Assembly: GCF_018860155.1 (NCBI RefSeq)
Contig: NZ_JAHKNI010000016.1
Span: forward strand, 1-64,000
Direction of reading: 5' to 3'
Source: Nocardia albiluteola
Lineage (GTDB): Bacteria > Actinomycetota > Actinomycetes > Mycobacteriales > Mycobacteriaceae
Length of the DNA stretch: 64,000 nt
The translations under genes were made by a program, and so were the position numbers. Of the stretch, positions 16,160 to 24,814 are shown piece after piece. The notes beneath the pieces are model-generated. The model was not told the origin of the DNA, searched no databases, and saw only the letters and a program-made list of their open reading frames with translations. Positions within the stretch are counted from its first letter, which is position 1. The number at the start of each line of letters is the position of its first letter.

Positions 16160-17341
16160 GTGACCACCACCTCTGTCATCGTCTCCGGCGCACGCACCCC
16201 GGTGGGCCGCCTGCTCGGTGGGCTGGCCGGATTCAGCGGGTCCGACCTGGGCGGATTCGCCATCAAGGCGGCGCTGGAGAAGGGCGGGGTGGCCCCGGAG
16301 CAGGTCGACTACGTGATCATGGGCCAGGTGCTGACCGCGGGCGCGGGCCAGATCCCGGCGCGCCAGGCCGCGGTGGCCGCGGGCATCTCGATGGACGTGC
16401 CCGCGCTGACGGTCAACAAGGTGTGTTTGTCCGGTATCAACGCAATTGCCCTGGCGGACCAGCTGATCCGGGCCGGCGAGTACGAGATCGTGGTGGCCGG
16501 CGGACAGGAGTCGATGACGCGGGCGCCGCACATGCTGGAGAAGAGCCGTGAGGGCTTCAAGTACGGCGACGTGACGCTGCGCGACCACATGGCCTACGAC
16601 GGCCTGCACGACATCTTCACCGATCAGGCGATGGGACTGCTCACCGAGCAGCGCAACGACGCCGATCCGATCACCCGCGAGGATCAGGACGCCTTCTCCG
16701 CGGCCTCGCACCAGAAGGCCGCGGCCGCGTGGAAGAACGGCGTCTTCGACGACGAGGTGGTGCCCGTCGCGGTGCCGCAGCGCAAGGGTGATCCGATCCT
16801 GGTGAGCACCGACGAGGGCATTCGCGCCGACACCACCACCGAATCGCTGGGCAAGCTGCGCCCGGCCTTCCGTAAGGACGGCACCGTCACCGCCGGTTCG
16901 GCCTCGCAGATCTCCGACGGCGCCGCGGCGGTGGTCGTAATGAGCAAGGCCAAGGCGCAGGAGCTGGGCCTGAGCTGGATCGCCGAGATCGGCGCCGCGG
17001 GCGTGGTTGCCGGGCCGGATTCCACGCTGCAGGAGCAGCCTGCCAATGCGATCGCGAAAGCCTGTGCGCGCGAGGGTATTTCGCCGACCGAGCTGGACGT
17101 GGTGGAGATCAACGAGGCGTTTGCCGCGGTCGGCATCGCCTCGACCCGCAAACTCGGTATCGACCCGGCCAAGGTAAACGTGAACGGCGGCGCCATCGCC
17201 ATCGGCCACCCGCTGGGCATGTCCGGCGCGCGGATCGTGTTGCACCTGGCGCTGGAGCTGCAGCGTCGCGGCGGCGGCGTCGGCGCGGCGGCCCTGTGTG
17301 GCGGCGGCGGCCAGGGCGACGCGCTGATCATCAAGGTCTAG
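16160..17341 (+). CDS. fadA4: acetyl-CoA C-acetyltransferase (thiolase)
   Basis: 393 residues, the standard length of a degradative/biosynthetic thiolase II that condenses two acetyl-CoA or cleaves acetoacetyl-CoA. Motifs: VNKVCLSGINAIALA with the acyl-accepting Cys near residue 90, GGQESMTRAPH, NEAFA, the GGAIAIGHPLGMSGARI His loop, and CGGGGQGDA with the second catalytic Cys. The GTG at 16160 fits the family start (TTTSVIVSGARTPVG); the open frame upstream overlaps the divergent epimerase. The symbol follows the syntenic M. tuberculosis gene. Confidence 0.93.
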   Translation: MTTTSVIVSGARTPVGRLLGGLAGFSGSDLGGFAIKAALEKGGVAPEQVDYVIMGQVLTAGAGQIPARQAAVAAGISMDVPALTVNKVCLSGINAIALADQLIRAGEYEIVVAGGQESMTRAPHMLEKSREGFKYGDVTLRDHMAYDGLHDIFTDQAMGLLTEQRNDADPITREDQDAFSAASHQKAAAAWKNGVFDDEVVPVAVPQRKGDPILVSTDEGIRADTTTESLGKLRPAFRKDGTVTAGSASQISDGAAAVVVMSKAKAQELGLSWIAEIGAAGVVAGPDSTLQEQPANAIAKACAREGISPTELDVVEINEAFAAVGIASTRKLGIDPAKVNVNGGAIAIGHPLGMSGARIVLHLALELQRRGGGVGAAALCGGGGQGDALIIKV

Positions 17342-17534
17342 GCTCCCGCAGCGGAAAGCCGGCCAAGCCCGCGCTGGAGGCGGGCGGCCGGATTCCGGCC
17401 CGCGGCGGCCGGGTGACCGCGTTCGAGTCTGGGGTGCCCGCGCGCACGGTCGTGGAGGGGCTCGACTGAGGGAGGGTGTGGAATGTGCCACTCCGACTAC
17501 GCGGCGTCGTAGGTGGTTGGCACAATGGGGAGCC

Positions 17535-17891
17535 ATGGGCGAAATCTTCGACGTGAGCACCCTGGCCAAGCGGGTGCGGCTGTTCGGCATCCTCGAGGTG
17601 TTCGGCTGGGTGCTGCTGTTCATCGGCATGTACTTCAAGCACGGTGTCACCCCGTCGGTCGGCTGGCCGCTGATGGTGTTCGGCATGGTGCACGGCGTCA
17701 TCTTCCTGGCGTACGCGTTCAGCCTGCTGATGGCATGGCGCGAATTCGAGTGGCCGGGCAAGACGATCGGGCTGGGACTGCTGTCCTCGGTGGTCCCGTT
17801 CTGCTCGCTGTGGTTCGAGCGGTGGGCGATCCGTTCCGGGCAACTGGGCGAGCTGAGCGCGGCCGCGGCGCCCGCCGCCGCCGGTTCGTGA
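17535..17891 (+). CDS. DUF3817 integral membrane protein
   Basis: 118 residues with three hydrophobic segments (FGILEVFGWVLLFIGMYF, PLMVFGMVHGVIFLAYAFSL, GLGLLSSVVPFCSLWFERW). The order, with GMVHG in the middle helix and a terminal SLWFERW, is the DUF3817 pattern. A second family member lies at 53386-53841. It ends 13 bases before the thioredoxin-like gene, so the two are likely co-transcribed. The ATG at 17535 is chosen over the one at 17478 because the family begins shortly before VRLFGILE. No function is established for the family. Confidence 0.8.
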   Translation: MGEIFDVSTLAKRVRLFGILEVFGWVLLFIGMYFKHGVTPSVGWPLMVFGMVHGVIFLAYAFSLLMAWREFEWPGKTIGLGLLSSVVPFCSLWFERWAIRSGQLGELSAAAAPAAAGS

Positions 17892-17904
17892 CAAACTGGA
17901 ACCC

Positions 17905-18792
17905 GTGACTCGACCAGCCTCACGTCGTCCCTCTCCCGCCGTCGCCGCGGCCATGTCCGGCGCAGTGGATCTGTCCAGCCTGAAGCAGCCCGCTGCCACG
18001 GATGTTCCGGGTGATCACGCGGTCACCGAGGCCAGCTTCGAGGACCAGGTGCTGCGGCGATCGCTGCAGGTTCCGGTGGTCGTCGTGCTGTTTTCGCAGC
18101 GCAGCCCCGGCAGCATCGACCTGGTCAAGCTGTTCGAGAAGCTGGTCGGCGAGGCCGATGGCGCCTGGGACCTGGCCACCGTCGAGGCCGAACCGAACAT
18201 GCGCATCGCCCAGGCGTTCGGGGTGCAGGGCATCCCGACGGTGATCGCGGTCGCCGGCGGACAGCCCCTGGCCGACTTCCAGGGCGCACAGCCCGAACCG
18301 CAGGTGCGGCAGTGGCTCTCGGCGGTGCTCGAGGCCGTGGGCGGCCAGACGCCCGGCGGGAAGGAGCCACAGCCCGAGCCGGAGGATCCGCGCTTCGTGG
18401 CCGCCGAGCAGGCCCTGGAGCGCGGCGACATCGAGGGCGCGATCGCGGCCTACGAGGCCATCGTCGCGGCCGAGCCGGGCAACGACGAGGCCAAGGCCGC
18501 GCTGCGCCAGGTGCGTTTCTACGCCCGCACCCAGGGCCTGCCCGCCGACGCACTCGCCCGCGCCGAGGCCGACCCGTCCGATATCGACGCCGCCTTCGCC
18601 GCCGCCGATACCGAACTGTTCAACGGCGTCCCCGAAGAGGCCTTCGATCGCCTCATCGCCCTGATCAAGCGCACCGCCGGCGAGGACCGCAACCGCGTGC
18701 GCACCCGCCTGGTGGAGCTGTTCGAGCTGTTCGAGACCGCCGACCCGATCGTCACCACGGCCCGCCGCAAGCTGGCCACCGCGCTGTACTAG
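17905..18792 (+). CDS. thioredoxin-like/TPR protein lacking the CXXC pair (CnoX/YbbN type)
   Basis: 295 residues. Residues ~40-145 are a thioredoxin fold (VTEASFEDQVLRRSLQVPVV, VEAEPNMRIAQAFGVQGIPT). At the place of CXXC the sequence is QRSPGSIDL, so there is no redox-active cysteine pair. Residues ~160-295 form TPR-like helices (LERGDIEGAIAAYEAIVAAE; AKAALRQVRFYAR). This matches the YbbN/CnoX family, which helps deliver clients to chaperonins, in its mycobacterial form (Rv1324). The GTG at 17905 is used. Confidence 0.85.
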   Translation: MTRPASRRPSPAVAAAMSGAVDLSSLKQPAATDVPGDHAVTEASFEDQVLRRSLQVPVVVVLFSQRSPGSIDLVKLFEKLVGEADGAWDLATVEAEPNMRIAQAFGVQGIPTVIAVAGGQPLADFQGAQPEPQVRQWLSAVLEAVGGQTPGGKEPQPEPEDPRFVAAEQALERGDIEGAIAAYEAIVAAEPGNDEAKAALRQVRFYARTQGLPADALARAEADPSDIDAAFAAADTELFNGVPEEAFDRLIALIKRTAGEDRNRVRTRLVELFELFETADPIVTTARRKLATALY

Positions 18793-19033
18793 TAGTTGCG
18801 GCTCGAAGCTGAGCCCGAGTGCGGCCTTACCGTCGGCCGCCGACGCGGCTGTGGAGGAACCCACTCGGGCGGATGCCAACCGGACAGCTGATCTCGTACG
18901 AACATGGGTAACTCCATGTGCTCGGATAGAACCAGCTTGCGATGTGCGGATCAGTCTTGGAATGCTCTGAGAATTCACTCGCCGGGGCGCTGCGGGCGTC
19001 TCGGCCTGCGCGTTCGATGGCAGGCTGGAGTGC

Positions 19034-19717
19034 ATGTCGATTCCGGGCACGACCGCACCGCGGGTACTGCTGGTCGAGGACGATCGCACGCTCGCCGACA
19101 TGGTGGCCGGGCTGCTGACCGACCAGGGCTATCAGGTCCGCACCGCCGATAACGGCCAAGCCGGTCTGCATCACGGACTGACCGAGCAGTTCGACGTGCT
19201 CATCATCGATCGCGCATTGCCGGTGCTGGAGGGTCTGGAGCTGCTGCGGACGCTGCGTGACCGTGCCGTCATCACCCCTGCCTTGCTACTGACCGCCCGC
19301 GGCACCGTGGCCGATCGGGTGGAAGGGCTCGACAGCGGTGCCGAGGACTATCTGGTCAAGCCGTTCGAAGTGCCCGAATTCCTGGCCCGCATCCGCGCGC
19401 TGCACCGCCGCCATCTCACCACCGCGACGTCGTTGCCGATCGGAACCCGCAGACTCGACCCGGCGAACCGCACCGTCGCCGATCCCACCGGCATGGTCCC
19501 CGAGGTGGTGTTGTCGGCGCGCGAATGCGTACTGCTGACGACCTTGGCACGCTCGCCGCGGCAGGTGTTCACCCGCGACCAGCTACTCGACCTCGTCTTC
19601 GACCGTGCCGACACCGTCGGAACCGTCGACACCTACGTGCACTACCTACGCCGCAAACTCGGGCGCGAGGCCATCGACACCGTGCGCGGTCTCGGCTACC
19701 GGCTCGGCGTCGGATGA
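19034..19717 (+). CDS. OmpR-family response regulator
   Basis: 227 residues. Receiver domain: LLVEDDRTLADM acidic pair, phosphoacceptor Asp in VLIIDRALPVLEG, the conserved Thr/Ala in LLTARG, and the Lys in EDYLVKPFEV. The C-terminal winged helix has ECVLLTTLARSPRQVFTRDQ and DTYVHYLRRKLGREAIDTVR ending GLGYRLGVG. It pairs with the histidine kinase whose ATG overlaps its stop by 4 bases (ATGA), showing translational coupling. The signal is unknown; the downstream DUF2231 and ECF sigma genes point to an envelope or stress response. Confidence 0.93.
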   Translation: MSIPGTTAPRVLLVEDDRTLADMVAGLLTDQGYQVRTADNGQAGLHHGLTEQFDVLIIDRALPVLEGLELLRTLRDRAVITPALLLTARGTVADRVEGLDSGAEDYLVKPFEVPEFLARIRALHRRHLTTATSLPIGTRRLDPANRTVADPTGMVPEVVLSARECVLLTTLARSPRQVFTRDQLLDLVFDRADTVGTVDTYVHYLRRKLGREAIDTVRGLGYRLGVG

Positions 19718-20943
19718 GACGCCGCCGACGAACCGCCGTGGTCTCAACCGAGCCGGCACAGCTGCGGCGTGCTACCCGCAGTGCCGCACTGCAGTCGGCC
19801 ATCGTGCTAGCGGCCGTTCTGCTGCTCGTCGGGGTCGTGCTGCTCAGCGTGGATACCCGGATCGGCAACCGGCAGATCGACGCCCAGCTGGCCCAAGTCG
19901 CAGCCCAGGTCGACGATGTCGACGACCCACCCCCCGGCATGGCCATCGGTATCGCGACGGCCGCCGGCCACGTCGCCCTCAGCGCGCACGCGCCTGCACC
20001 CACCGCCGAACTGACGACCAGCCCTACCGGCTATTCGACGGCCCGTTCCGGCGGGGTCGAGTACCGGGCGCTGGTGCTCGAACGCTCCGGCCGCAGGATC
20101 GCCGTCCTCGTCGACAAGGCCCCGTGGGAACAGAGTCGGCAGCGTGTCCTGGAAGCGCTGCTGATCGCCGAGCTCGCCGGGGTGGCGACCGCGGCCTGTG
20201 CCGCACTGCTGCTGTCGCGGCGCGCGATCCGCCCCATGGTCGACGCGCTGACGACCCAGCGCGACTTCGTCGCCGACGCGTCACATGAGCTGCGGGCGCC
20301 GCTGACTGTGCTGCACACCCGCGCCCAACTCCTGGCCCGCCGCGCCACCAGCGACGAACTGCCGACCGAGTGGCGCACCCAGCTCGACGAACTCGTCACC
20401 GATACCCGCGCGCTCGCTGGCATTGTCGACGACCTGCTGCTGGCCGCCGCGTCCGAACACGAATCGGACCGGACCGAAGCGGTGGACCTGACAGCACTGT
20501 GCCACGAAGTGGCGGACAGCGTCACCGCCCACGCGGCGACCCGCGGCATCATGGTGGAAGTCGCGGTCACCGATCCCGCCGCCGCGACGAGCGTCGACGG
20601 AGTCCGACCGGCGCTGCGCCGAGCCGTTTTCGCCCTGGTCGACAACGCCCTGCAGCACGAAAAACGGGGCGGCACAGTCATAATCGCCATCTCTCGCACC
20701 GCCGACCGGGTTGCGGTCACCGTCGCCGACACCGGCGCCGGTCTCGACCCGCGCGACGCGCAACGCCTCTTCCGGCGCTTCGCCCACGGCGACGGCCACA
20801 GCACCGCAACCCGCCCCCACGGCATCGGCCTGGCGCTGGTGCAGGCTGTCGTCGATGCTCACCGCGGGAGCATCGCCGTCGACGGCGCCCCCGGGCGAGG
20901 CTCGGAGTTCACCATCACGCTGCCCGCAGGCCACCGGCAATAG
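19714..20943 (+). CDS. sensor histidine kinase
   Basis: 409 residues. An Arg-rich N-terminus, TM1 (SAIVLAAVLLLVGVVLLSV), an extracytoplasmic region of ~110 residues, TM2 (ALLIAELAGVATAACAALLL) followed by a RRAIRPMVDALT linker, the H-box DASHELRAPLTVLHTRAQ, the N-box LVDNALQHE, DTGAGLDPRDAQRLFRRF, and the G-box GIGLALVQAVVDAH. It autophosphorylates and signals to the response regulator encoded just upstream. The start overlaps the regulator's stop codon. All kinase motifs are intact. Confidence 0.93.
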   Translation: MRRRRRTAVVSTEPAQLRRATRSAALQSAIVLAAVLLLVGVVLLSVDTRIGNRQIDAQLAQVAAQVDDVDDPPPGMAIGIATAAGHVALSAHAPAPTAELTTSPTGYSTARSGGVEYRALVLERSGRRIAVLVDKAPWEQSRQRVLEALLIAELAGVATAACAALLLSRRAIRPMVDALTTQRDFVADASHELRAPLTVLHTRAQLLARRATSDELPTEWRTQLDELVTDTRALAGIVDDLLLAAASEHESDRTEAVDLTALCHEVADSVTAHAATRGIMVEVAVTDPAAATSVDGVRPALRRAVFALVDNALQHEKRGGTVIIAISRTADRVAVTVADTGAGLDPRDAQRLFRRFAHGDGHSTATRPHGIGLALVQAVVDAHRGSIAVDGAPGRGSEFTITLPAGHRQ

Positions 20944-21028
20944 TCTCGGCTCCGAGAATCCTCCAAGAATCGCCCCATACGCTCCAGGACGACCACAGCG
21001 CACACACTGTTCAGGAGCGGCCAACAGC

Positions 21029-21562
21029 ATGGGACCCACCACTGTCAACGGACTGCCTGCCCACGTCCTACTCGTCCACTTCGTGGTGGTGCTGGTGCCA
21101 TTGGCGGCGCTGCTGCTCGCACTCGCGGTCTGCTGGCCCGCCGCTCGGGCTCGGCTCGGGCTCGCCACCCCACTCGTTGCCTTCGCCGCGCTGCTGGCCG
21201 TCCCGCTGACCACGCAATCCGGAGAATGGCTCGCCCACCACGTCGACCGAAATCCCTTGGTACGCCAGCACACTCACCTCGGTGATGAACTGCTCGCGTG
21301 GTCGGCGGCCACCTTCCTGCTCGCCTCCGTCTGGTGGGCCCTGCACAGCGATCGTGTTACTCGCCGGCTCCGCCCGCGGCTGCCCCGCATCGACACCGTT
21401 GCCGGTAATCGCGCAGTCGCCATCACCCTTGCCCTCGCCGCCCTCGCCGTCTCGGTCGGCTCTGTGGTGCAGGTCTACCGCATCGGTGATAGCGGAGCCC
21501 AGGCCGCCTGGCACAGCACAATAGTCAGCCAATCCCACACCACCGCCGCCAGTCACCATTGA
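21029..21562 (+). CDS. DUF2231-type membrane protein
   Basis: 177 residues with four hydrophobic segments. The N-terminus VNGLPAHVLLVHFVVVLVPL is the hallmark of DUF2231 (GxPxHPLLVHFPI). Histidines at GEWLAHHVDRNPLVRQHTHL lie between helices and could bind metal or haem, which is not shown. The C-terminus is HTTAASHH. CAGGAG lies upstream of the ATG at 21029. It follows the two-component genes by 85 bases and precedes the sigma gene by 21. Confidence 0.8.
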   Translation: MGPTTVNGLPAHVLLVHFVVVLVPLAALLLALAVCWPAARARLGLATPLVAFAALLAVPLTTQSGEWLAHHVDRNPLVRQHTHLGDELLAWSAATFLLASVWWALHSDRVTRRLRPRLPRIDTVAGNRAVAITLALAALAVSVGSVVQVYRIGDSGAQAAWHSTIVSQSHTTAASHH

Positions 21563-21583
21563 ACCGGCCCCTGATAGCTACCC

Positions 21584-22165
21584 ATGCCGGCGACGGACAT
21601 GACTGACGCTGCGCACCTGCATCGGTGCCGTCGATCGCAGCGCCTGGGTGAGGTCGACCAACAGTACCGGCAGTCGTTGCATCGCCTCGCCCATCGGCTC
21701 GTCCGCGATAAGGGCCGCGCCGACGACATCGTGCAGGAGACCCTGATCCGACTGTGGAAACATCCACACCTGCTCGACGAACCCGACCTCGCGCTGCGCG
21801 CATGGCTGTTCACCGTCGCCCGTCACCTGGCCTATGACGAACTCCGATGTGCCCGACGTCGCCGCGAGTACCCTACCGACAACAACGCAGCTCTCGACCG
21901 CCACTCCGACGACCCCTGCGCACACTTCGCCGACACCTGGGTCGTCCACCGCGCCTTGGCCACACTCAGCCACCAGCACCGCGAAGTCATCCTCCACGCC
22001 TACTACCGCCGCGCGACCACCCAAGACATCGCGACCGAACTCGCCATCCCACCCGGCACCGTCAAATCACGCCTGCACTACGCACTACGAGCATTCCGGG
22101 ATGCCTGCACCGCCCAAGGCGTCATTACTGAATCGCCTGCGAGCCGGGAAGACTTATCGGTGTGA
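21584..22165 (+). CDS. ECF-subfamily RNA polymerase sigma factor
   Basis: 193 residues. Region 2 is ADDIVQETLIRLWKHP and WLFTVARHLAYDELRC; region 4 is TLSHQHREVILHAYY plus TTQDIATELAIPPGTVKSRL and HYALRAFRD. The starts at 21584 and 21599 are both possible. No anti-sigma gene follows; the next gene downstream on this strand is about 1 kb away. Control may instead come from the upstream two-component system or the DUF2231 membrane protein. The N-terminal region before region 2 is Cys/His/Arg-rich (AHLHRCRRSQRLGE). Confidence 0.9.
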   Translation: MPATDMTDAAHLHRCRRSQRLGEVDQQYRQSLHRLAHRLVRDKGRADDIVQETLIRLWKHPHLLDEPDLALRAWLFTVARHLAYDELRCARRRREYPTDNNAALDRHSDDPCAHFADTWVVHRALATLSHQHREVILHAYYRRATTQDIATELAIPPGTVKSRLHYALRAFRDACTAQGVITESPASREDLSV

Positions 22166-22609
22166 CAGTCGCAGGTCGGCGGCGCCCCCTTCACCTGGAA
22201 GATGGTGGCCGTCTCGCTCGGCAGCGTCATTGGCCACCCACTCGCTGTTCTCGACGCGGTGCTCGGTGGTTATCTGCATGTCGGGGCAGCCCGCGCGCAT
22301 CAGCTCCCACTTGCGCCGCCAGTCGTCGCGGGTGACACCGAGAGCCGGGTGCTGGGGGAGGCGGTCATGGTCGGCTACGCGGGCCCAGGCGACGACGCTG
22401 AAGTCGCGGGGAGGCGGAGGAGCCGCGAGCCAGACGGCGGTGTTGGGGGGCAGGGTGATCGGGGCCGAGTGCGGGTGGCCGTGCCAGGGGGTTTGCGTGG
22501 TGTCCACGCCTCCGAGGTTGCCGTAGCTGGCCGCTGTCGTCTCGACCCCGGCACTGAGTGGCAGCATGAACGGGCTGCTCCGGGGCTGTTTCCGCATGCT
22601 CCGGAGTGG
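22166..22609. other. island edge: no intact gene
   Basis: 444 bases between the sigma gene and the MarR gene. It contains the 97-bp copy of the glgB 3' end (22427-22523). A minus-strand ORF from 22597 to 22154 reads through this copy (VDTTQTPWHGHPHSAPITLP) and continues into about 90 unrelated residues (RDDWRRKWELMRAGCPDMQI). I read it as a chance fusion or decayed sequence. Confidence 0.5.
22427..22523 (-). repeat. duplicated 3' end of glgB (copy 1 of 97-bp direct repeat)
   Basis: 97 bases identical to 26191-26287 except one substitution (C at 22496, T at 26260). On the minus strand it encodes the GlgB C-terminus GNLGGVDTTQTPWHGHPHSA plus PITLPPNTAVWL. Together with the copy inside glgB it brackets the MarR-exporter-monooxygenase block in direct orientation, 3764 bp apart. 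Confidence 0.95.
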
Positions 22610-23113
22610 TCAGCGTGCGTCGGTGCGGCGGCGGGCTGACGATGGGGCGGGCCGGTCACGGAGGCGGTCGATGTGGCGCTGCTGAATTGTGGTGTTGGTA
22701 TGTAGGAAGTCGGTGACCAGCCGCAGCTGTGCGGTGTCGTATTTGGCGGCCAGCTCGCGCTCCCCGTCGATGATCAGCGGGCCGACGAGGTCGAGGCAGC
22801 GTTGTGCGCCGTTGTCGGTGAGGCGGACGACCACCTTGCGCCGGTCGACCGGGTGCGGCGCCCGGGTGAGCAGGTCCAGTTTCGCCAGCCGGTCGAGCAT
22901 GACGGTGACGCTGCCGGTGGTCAGGTTGAGCTGGTCGCTGAGTTCGCGCGGGGTGAGCGCACCGGCTGCGAGCAGCTGTTCCAGGCAGCGCAGGTCGGTG
23001 TCGTTGACGCCCAGCAGGCGGGCGGTCTCGCGATCGAAGTCGTCGACCGCGGCCTGGTATGCCTGGACTGCCCGGCCCAGCTCGGCGAGCACTTCCCCCA
23101 TTGTGCTTGACAT
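22610..23113 (-). CDS. MarR-family transcriptional regulator
   Basis: 167 residues. Winged helix-turn-helix: RCLEQLLAAGALTPRELSDQ, LTTGSVTVMLDRLAKLDL, then the wing DRRKVVVRLTDNG. Flanking helices form the dimer. The ATG at 23113 has AAGGAG at correct spacing. It is divergent from a drug exporter, and an FAD monooxygenase follows. Matching imperfect palindromes before both targets suggest it represses itself, the exporter and the monooxygenase and is released by the compound they handle. Confidence 0.9.
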   Translation of the reverse strand: MSSTMGEVLAELGRAVQAYQAAVDDFDRETARLLGVNDTDLRCLEQLLAAGALTPRELSDQLNLTTGSVTVMLDRLAKLDLLTRAPHPVDRRKVVVRLTDNGAQRCLDLVGPLIIDGERELAAKYDTAQLRLVTDFLHTNTTIQQRHIDRLRDRPAPSSARRRTDAR

Positions 23114-23142
23114 TCGAGTTATCTCCTTGAATCCTATTGTCG

Positions 23143-23155
23143 CTCGATAATCAAG
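23143..23155. promoter_or_regulatory. candidate MarR operator O1
   Basis: CTCGATAATCAAG, an imperfect palindrome CTYGAT-A-ATCAAG with one mismatch, in the divergent region between marR (starts 23113) and the exporter (starts 23205). The same element recurs before the monooxygenase gene. A second dyad, ATGATG-N9-CATCAT, lies at 23160-23180. Confidence 0.5.
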
Positions 23156-23204
23156 AAACATGATGTTCGAGATTCATCATAGTCCAGCGAACCGAGGAGT
23201 CTCC

Positions 23205-24668
23205 ATGTCCCACCCCTTGCATGCGACCGGGGTGGCGCCGGCCGCCGCGCCGTCACCCCGGTCTGGGCGTTGGCCTGCCGCGATCGTGATGATCCTGGCG
23301 GCTCTGCTGGACATGATCGACGGATCGATCGTCAATACCGCGCTGCCGTCGATCGGGCGCGGCCTCGGCGCGACGCCCCCTGAGCTGCAGTGGACCGTGT
23401 CGGCATACCTACTGGGTTTCGCGGCCACGCTGATCGTCGCTGGGCATCTGGGCGACCGGTTCGGACGCAAGAGCCTGTTCCTGGCGGGTGTGGCCGGGTT
23501 CGCGGCCGCGAGCCTGGCCAGTGCGGTGGCGGCCCAGCCGGAGCAGCTGATCGCGGCGCGGGCGGTGCAGGGCGTGGCCGCCGCGGTAATCATGCCGCAG
23601 GTGCTCGGCTCGTTCAGGATCTGGTTCACCGGCGCGGAGCGGGGCAAGGTGTTCGCGATCTACGGCTCGATCGCCGGGATCGCCGTGGCCGCCGGAGTGG
23701 TGCTGGGCGGGGTGTTGACGGACTGGAACCTGTTCGGATGGGGCTGGCGGACGATCTTCGCGGTGAACGTCCCGCTGGCCGCCGCGGTAATCATGCTCGG
23801 CGCACTGTGGATTCCCGCATCTCACGACCGCGCGACCGGCCGGGTCGGCGTCGTCGGCGTCGTCGGCGCCGGGGTGCTGGCGCTGTCGCTGGTGGCGATC
23901 GCGTTGCCGCTGGTACAGGGTCGGTCCGCCGGGTGGCCACTGTGGGGGTGGCTGTGCCTCGGCGCGGGCGTGGCGAGCCTGGCGGGGTTGATGGCGGGGC
24001 AGCGGGCGCTCGGCGCGCGGCGGCCGATACTGCCCACCGGGCTGTTCACTTCCGGTGCGTTCGTCGCCGGGCTGGTCGTGCAGATGCTGTTCTACGGCGC
24101 GATGTCGGGCTTCATGCTGATTCTCACCGTCTGGCTGCAGGCCGGGCAGGGCTTTTCGCCGGCCCGGGCGGGGCTGGTGATGGTGGCGTTCAGCGGCGGC
24201 ACCTTCCTCACCGCCCCGATGGTCGACCGGTTGGTCGCGAGGTTTGGCCGCGGCGCATTGGCGGCCGGCGGGCTGATCCTGGCCGGCGGGTTCTCCTGGA
24301 TGGTGCACGCCGCCCGCCACGCACACCAGCATGCGGCGACCTGGCCGCTGGTGCCGGGATTGCTGGTCGCCGGCGCCGGCCTGGGGCTCATGGTGATCCC
24401 GCTGGCCAACATCGTGCTCACCGCCGTGCCGGCGGACCTGGCAGGAGCGGCGTCGGGGGTCTTCACCACAGCCCAGCAATTTGGTGGCGCGCTCGGCGTG
24501 GCGGCCATCGGTAACACGTTCTTCGCCCACGTCGCCACCGGCTACGGGGAAGCGATAGGCCGCGCCGGGCAGTGGCCGGTGGCGGCGTGCGCGGCTTGCG
24601 CACTGCTGTGCCTTGCCATACCACGCACGGCGATCGCCCACCACGCCCAGACCAACCACATTGGCTGA
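23205..24668 (+). CDS. MFS drug exporter, DHA2 (14-TM) type
   Basis: 487 residues with about 14 membrane helices. Motifs: LLDMIDGSIVNTALPSIGRG (DHA2 motif D1-like), GHLGDRFGRKSLFL (motif A), RAVQGVAAAVIMPQVLGS (motif B) and the proton-antiporter motif C region GSIAGIAVAAGVVLGGVLTD. This predicts proton-driven export of a lipophilic compound. The ATG at 23205 follows GAGGAG; the open frame starts at 23160 but lacks a ribosome site. It is controlled with the divergent MarR gene. Confidence 0.9.
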   Translation: MSHPLHATGVAPAAAPSPRSGRWPAAIVMILAALLDMIDGSIVNTALPSIGRGLGATPPELQWTVSAYLLGFAATLIVAGHLGDRFGRKSLFLAGVAGFAAASLASAVAAQPEQLIAARAVQGVAAAVIMPQVLGSFRIWFTGAERGKVFAIYGSIAGIAVAAGVVLGGVLTDWNLFGWGWRTIFAVNVPLAAAVIMLGALWIPASHDRATGRVGVVGVVGAGVLALSLVAIALPLVQGRSAGWPLWGWLCLGAGVASLAGLMAGQRALGARRPILPTGLFTSGAFVAGLVVQMLFYGAMSGFMLILTVWLQAGQGFSPARAGLVMVAFSGGTFLTAPMVDRLVARFGRGALAAGGLILAGGFSWMVHAARHAHQHAATWPLVPGLLVAGAGLGLMVIPLANIVLTAVPADLAGAASGVFTTAQQFGGALGVAAIGNTFFAHVATGYGEAIGRAGQWPVAACAACALLCLAIPRTAIAHHAQTNHIG

Positions 24669-24734
24669 CACTCGGGGGTCCACCACAACCCGGACCAGGT
24701 TCCGCGGCGGTGGGGGCACATCCCTGAAAATAGA

Positions 24735-24785
24735 CTTGACAATCAAGTATCTTGAATGGCAAGCTACATTTGCTCGATAAGCAAG
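24735..24785 (+). promoter_or_regulatory. candidate MarR operators O2/O3 before the monooxygenase
   Basis: CTTGACAATCAAG (24735-24747, overlapping a TTGACA -35-like hexamer) and CTCGATAAGCAAG (24773-24785) match the element at 23143-23155 in 10 to 12 of 13 positions. They precede the ATG at 24815. Repression by the adjacent MarR protein is inferred. Confidence 0.5.
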
Positions 24786-24814
24786 AAGAACGAAATTCAA
24801 GGGAAGTGGTTCAC

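Noticed and set aside
16040..17923. Long minus-strand ORF opposite the thiolase gene
   Set aside because: Antisense shadow; thiolase motifs are complete on the plus strand.
22154..22597. 147-codon minus-strand ORF containing the GlgB C-terminus
   Set aside because: The similarity ends at the repeat borders on both sides and the rest matches nothing I know; treated as a product of the duplication.
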